NCBI GenBank assembly: GCA_041659605.1
Contig: JBAZXW010000024.1
Location: 1-64,000 of the forward strand
Source: Solimonas sp041659605
GTDB lineage: Bacteria > Pseudomonadota > Gammaproteobacteria > Nevskiales > Nevskiaceae
Length of the DNA: 64,000 bases
Reading direction: 5' to 3'
Part shown: piece by piece, positions 60,867 to 64,000 of the stretch
How positions within the stretch are numbered: the first letter of the stretch is position 1
How the letters are laid out: every line of letters begins with the position of its first letter
Made by a program: the position numbers and the translations under genes
Notes under the pieces: generated by a model
The model's database searches: none
What the model saw: the letters and a program-made list of their open reading frames with translations, nothing else
Told to the model about the DNA's origin: nothing

Positions 60867-62863
60867 TCAGACTGGGGGAGAAGACAGCACGGCGAACTTC
60901 GGCGGCGCGAGCCGCGCACGCACGAACTTCGGCAGCGGCAGCAGGCGCGCGAGTCGCGTGCGCATCTGCGTGATCTCGTCGTGCAACTTGTCTTGCGCCA
61001 GCGTCACCGGCAGCCGCGCCAGGCCGCGCACCACGTCGGTCGCGAGGCGGCGCTTGGAATCGTTCTCGTAGAGCGAACCGAAGCTGCCGGCGGCGGCGAA
61101 CAACGCGCGCGACAGATGCAGATAGTCGCGATTGATGACCACGCCGGTCTGTTGCGTGTTCGACATCAGATGCAGCACCGCATGTCCGCGGGCATGCAGC
61201 CCATCGAACCCGCCGCGGCGCAGTTCGAAGATGAAGTTGCGCCGCGTCAGCGGCGTCACGCCCTTCTTGCGCAGGGTTTCATCGAGCGCCGCCTTGATCT
61301 CGGCGCGGCGATCCGCGTTGGCGTCCGGCTGCGTGCTGACGCGGATCAGCGTGTCGGCGAGCATCGCCGTGTCAGCGGTCACCGCGGCGGCCAGATAGTC
61401 CCAGACTGCGCCCCACTTGCCGTCGAGCGCGACGACGTTGCCCCAGTCGATCAGGTGCAGCGCGCCGTCGGAGCCCACCATCACGTTGCCGGGATGCAGA
61501 TCGCCATGCATTTCGCGGTGCACGAACACGTGGTAAAGCATCGTGTACAGCAGGCGCTCGGAAACGCTGCGCTGGAAGCGGCGGCGCTCGGACGAGGGCA
61601 TGCGCCTGAGCGCGCGCGTCAGGCTCGCTGCGTCGGAGAGGAACTCCATCTCGATGATGCGCTGCGTGTGGCCGTAGAGTTCCGGCACCTTCCACATGTT
61701 CGACTTCAGGCTACGCTGATAGAAGCGCAGATGGTTCTTCGCCTCCTTGTCGAAATCGAGTTCCTCCATGAAGCCGGCGACGAACTCGTCGACCTGCTCC
61801 TGCATCGCGCGCAGGAACGGCGTCAGCTTGGAGTGCGGCGCCCAGTATTGCGAGGACATGATGGCGAGCCCGAGCACCAGCTTGCCGATCGCGAACTCGC
61901 GGTCGATGTGCTGCCGGCCCACCTTGATCACGACCGGGCGCAGTATCTCGCGCCCGTCTTCGACGAAGGGCTTCTTCGCGAAGTAGACCGAGCCGATCGA
62001 TCCGGAGCGCACCGGACGCGCCGGATCGAAATCCAGGTACAGCTTATGCGGCGGCTTGCCGTAGCACTCGACGAAGGCCTGGATGACCTCTTCTTCGCTC
62101 ATCGCCGGCACGTCTTCATGGAACACCGCCAGCTCGCGCGCGATTTCTTCCGGCAGGAAGTCCGCGTTCGCGGCGGCGGCCTGCGCCATCTTGACGAAGA
62201 ATGGCCCGAACTCGCGCACCATCTGCGCGACGATCTCTGCCTGACCCTTGAAGTCCTTGGGGTCGGCCTGGAAGAACGGCTTGATGTAGCGCAGCGCGCG
62301 GATCTGCCGGCGCACGATGAACACGTCGTTGCGGATCAGCGCGGCGCGCCGCAGGATCTCGTTGAGCTGCCACTGGTTGAAGCGGCGCCCGGCCTTGAGG
62401 ATGTTGACGATCTCGACCAGCAGCGGCTCATAGGTGCGGATCACCAGTCGCACCATATCCAGCGTCAGCTCACCAAGGCCCTTGAGCTCCGGCGACGAGA
62501 ACAGCTCGTTGAAGAACTGCCAGAACTCCTGAACCAGCTGTTCCGGCACCGGCACCGGTGAGCGCGCGACGACCTGTTCGACCATGAACCGGATCAGGTC
62601 CTCGGTCGACTGCTCATTCGGGATCAGGTGACGGCCGCGCAGATAGGCGGTCAGGCGCTCGGTCTGATGCAGCAGCGGATGCTTGTACAGGCCTTCGAAG
62701 GCACGGTCGATCGCGCTGGACAGCTCGTCGCGGGTGACATCCGGCTCGGAGCCGAGCACCCGCAGCAAGGGCCCGAAGCCCTTCGATACCCTGTATGTGG
62801 AAACGGTGAGCGTGCGCAGCTCGCGCAGTAGTCCGGGCGACAGCTTGTCGTCCTTGGAACCCA

Positions 62864-62864
<1 letters not shown>
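60867..62864 (-). CDS. ABC1/AarF-type atypical kinase (UbiB superfamily)
   Basis: 665 residues, longer than UbiB (~545). Core motifs: HGDLHPGNVMV (catalytic loop) and LIDWGNV (metal-binding). Unusual features: the KxGQ motif reads KMAQ (FFVKMAQAAAANADFL), and the normally Ala-rich nucleotide loop reads SGSIGSVYFAKK, closer to a canonical kinase G-loop. It overlaps ribA by one base and ends 2 bp before pyrD. Likely an ATPase or lipid/quinone-linked kinase, substrate unknown. Confidence 0.82.
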
Positions 62865-63466
<602 letters not shown>

Positions 63467-63518
63467 ATCGATCTCGCTTTATTCCGGACGGGGTGCAGCG
63501 CCGTCCGTCATCAACTAA

Positions 63519-63552
63519 AACGCGGGGACCGGAGTGTACCGGTCCCCGCGTT
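63519..63552 (-). terminator. Rho-independent terminator for the SDR gene
   Basis: AACGCGGGGACCGG / CCGGTCCCCGCGTT perfect 14-bp stem with a 6-nt loop; the minus-strand tail is TTTTAG. Confidence 0.82.
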
Positions 63553-63576
63553 CGAAAGGCAGCCGGACAAACCGGC

Positions 63577-63620
63577 GTAGGGCGGCCCGTGGCCGCCGCG
63601 GCGGGCTCGGCCCGCCCTAC
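63577..63620. repeat. REP-like palindromic element (type B)
   Basis: GTAGGGCGGCC (from 63577) and GGCCCGCCCTAC (to 63620) flank a GC-rich loop. Second copy of the type at 40957, located between the SDR and its terminator. Confidence 0.75.
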
Positions 63621-63643
63621 GACGCCGGCCTCAAGCCTGACGC

Positions 63644-64000
63644 CTACGCGCCGAACCAGTTCTGCCCGCAGACGCGCAGCGTGCGGCCGTTGACGCCGGC
63701 CGCCGCCGGCGACGCGAAGAACGCCACCGCTTCGGCGATGTCCTGCGGCAGTCCGCCCTGCGACAGCGAGTTGATGCGCCGGCCCACCTCGCGCGGACCG
63801 ACCGGCATCGCCGCGGTCATCTGCGTCTCGATGAAGCCCGGCGCGACCGCGTTGATCGCCCCGCCGCGCTTGGCCATCGTCTCGGCCAGCGCATCGACAT
63901 AGCCGATCACGCCGGCCTTGGTCGCGCCGTAATTGGTCTGGCCGGCGTTGCCGCCGATGCCGCCGATCGAGGAGATACAGACGATGCGCGCGCCCGCGTT
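63644..64000 (-). CDS. SDR-family 3-oxoacyl-ACP reductase-like protein, partial
   Basis: Only the C-terminal ~118 codons are in the window; the start is beyond the right edge. Catalytic Ser in CISSIGGIGGNAGQ, YGATKAG with the YxxxK pair, then AVAPGFIETQMT and the ending RVCGQNWFGA, the last typical of long FabG-type (FabG4-like) reductases. NAD(P)-dependent reduction of 3-oxoacyl thioesters is the expected reaction. Confidence 0.82.
   Translation of the reverse strand, partial: NAGARIVCISSIGGIGGNAGQTNYGATKAGVIGYVDALAETMAKRGGAINAVAPGFIETQMTAAMPVGPREVGRRINSLSQGGLPQDIAEAVAFFASPAAAGVNGRTLRVCGQNWFGA

Noticed and set aside
60603..62561. Long plus-strand open frame opposite pyrD and the ABC1 kinase
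   Set aside because: The opposite strand carries catalytic motifs of both families; the plus-strand product is His/Arg/Gln-rich and unlike a protein family.

Overview
The window is a high-GC chromosomal stretch from a gammaproteobacterium, probably near Xanthomonadales/Nevskiales (inference). The main evidence is the minus-strand order uvrY - uvrC - pgsA - tRNA-Gly(GCC) - tRNA-Cys(GCA), which matches the enterobacterial uvrY-uvrC-pgsA-glyW-cysT block. An Ala/Lys-rich N-terminal tail on a DksA-type protein, a fimT-pilVWX-pilY1-pilE minor pilin operon and a complete glyoxylate shunt fit the same group.

Layout. (1) 1-2.65 kb is mobile or scarred DNA. It holds the start of a divergent minus-strand gene, a perfect inverted repeat, and a KfrA_N/coiled-coil gene broken by two 10-N assembly gaps; together these resemble the tnpS-rst-tnpT resolution module of Tn4651-type Tn3 transposons. 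Three copies of a 26-bp terminal-type repeat follow, then a histidine kinase that has lost its sensor half. (2) 2.7-29.4 kb is mostly housekeeping and envelope genes: a two-cysteine DksA relative, tRNA-Leu(UAA), two lipoproteins (one with four 37-residue Asp-rich repeats and a metallo-hydrolase-like domain), a split YbhN / YbhP-ClsB module, rpoN beside an AlgB-like regulator, the uvrY-uvrC-pgsA-tRNA block, and a TAT-exported PhoX phosphatase with a Pho-box-like upstream array. (3) 29.4-40.9 kb carries aceA and aceB, both on the minus strand but separated by about 8.5 kb. Between them lies a lipid-type biosynthetic cluster: ABC exporter (2 genes), ACP, ketosynthase and a cysteine-less chain-length-factor-like partner on the plus strand, converging on darA, darB, a small helical protein and a BtrH-like acyltransferase on the minus strand. 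It looks like a dialkylresorcinol-type pathway with added acyl-transfer and export functions. (4) 41-51 kb is core metabolism: amidohydrolase, RraA, DsbB, Pit-type phosphate transporter, class I fumarase, an odd sigma-54-activator-like AAA+ protein, FumC and PurB. (5) 51.4-57.7 kb is the type IV minor pilin operon. (6) 57.8-64 kb holds a thioesterase, a DUF1289 protein, an OmpA/TSP3 protein, PyrD, an ABC1-type kinase, RibA and a truncated SDR at the edge.

How the genes fit together. The DAR-like cluster draws on acyl-ACP/acyl-CoA pools in the same cell that runs the glyoxylate shunt on acetyl-CoA, so its position between aceB and aceA may be more than chance, although the sequence alone cannot show that. 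Five GTAGG...CCTAC palindromic intergenic elements, and a palindrome-rich in-frame insertion inside an amidohydrolase gene, point to an active REP-like repeat population. Protein assignments come from recognising motifs by eye; no database search was run.
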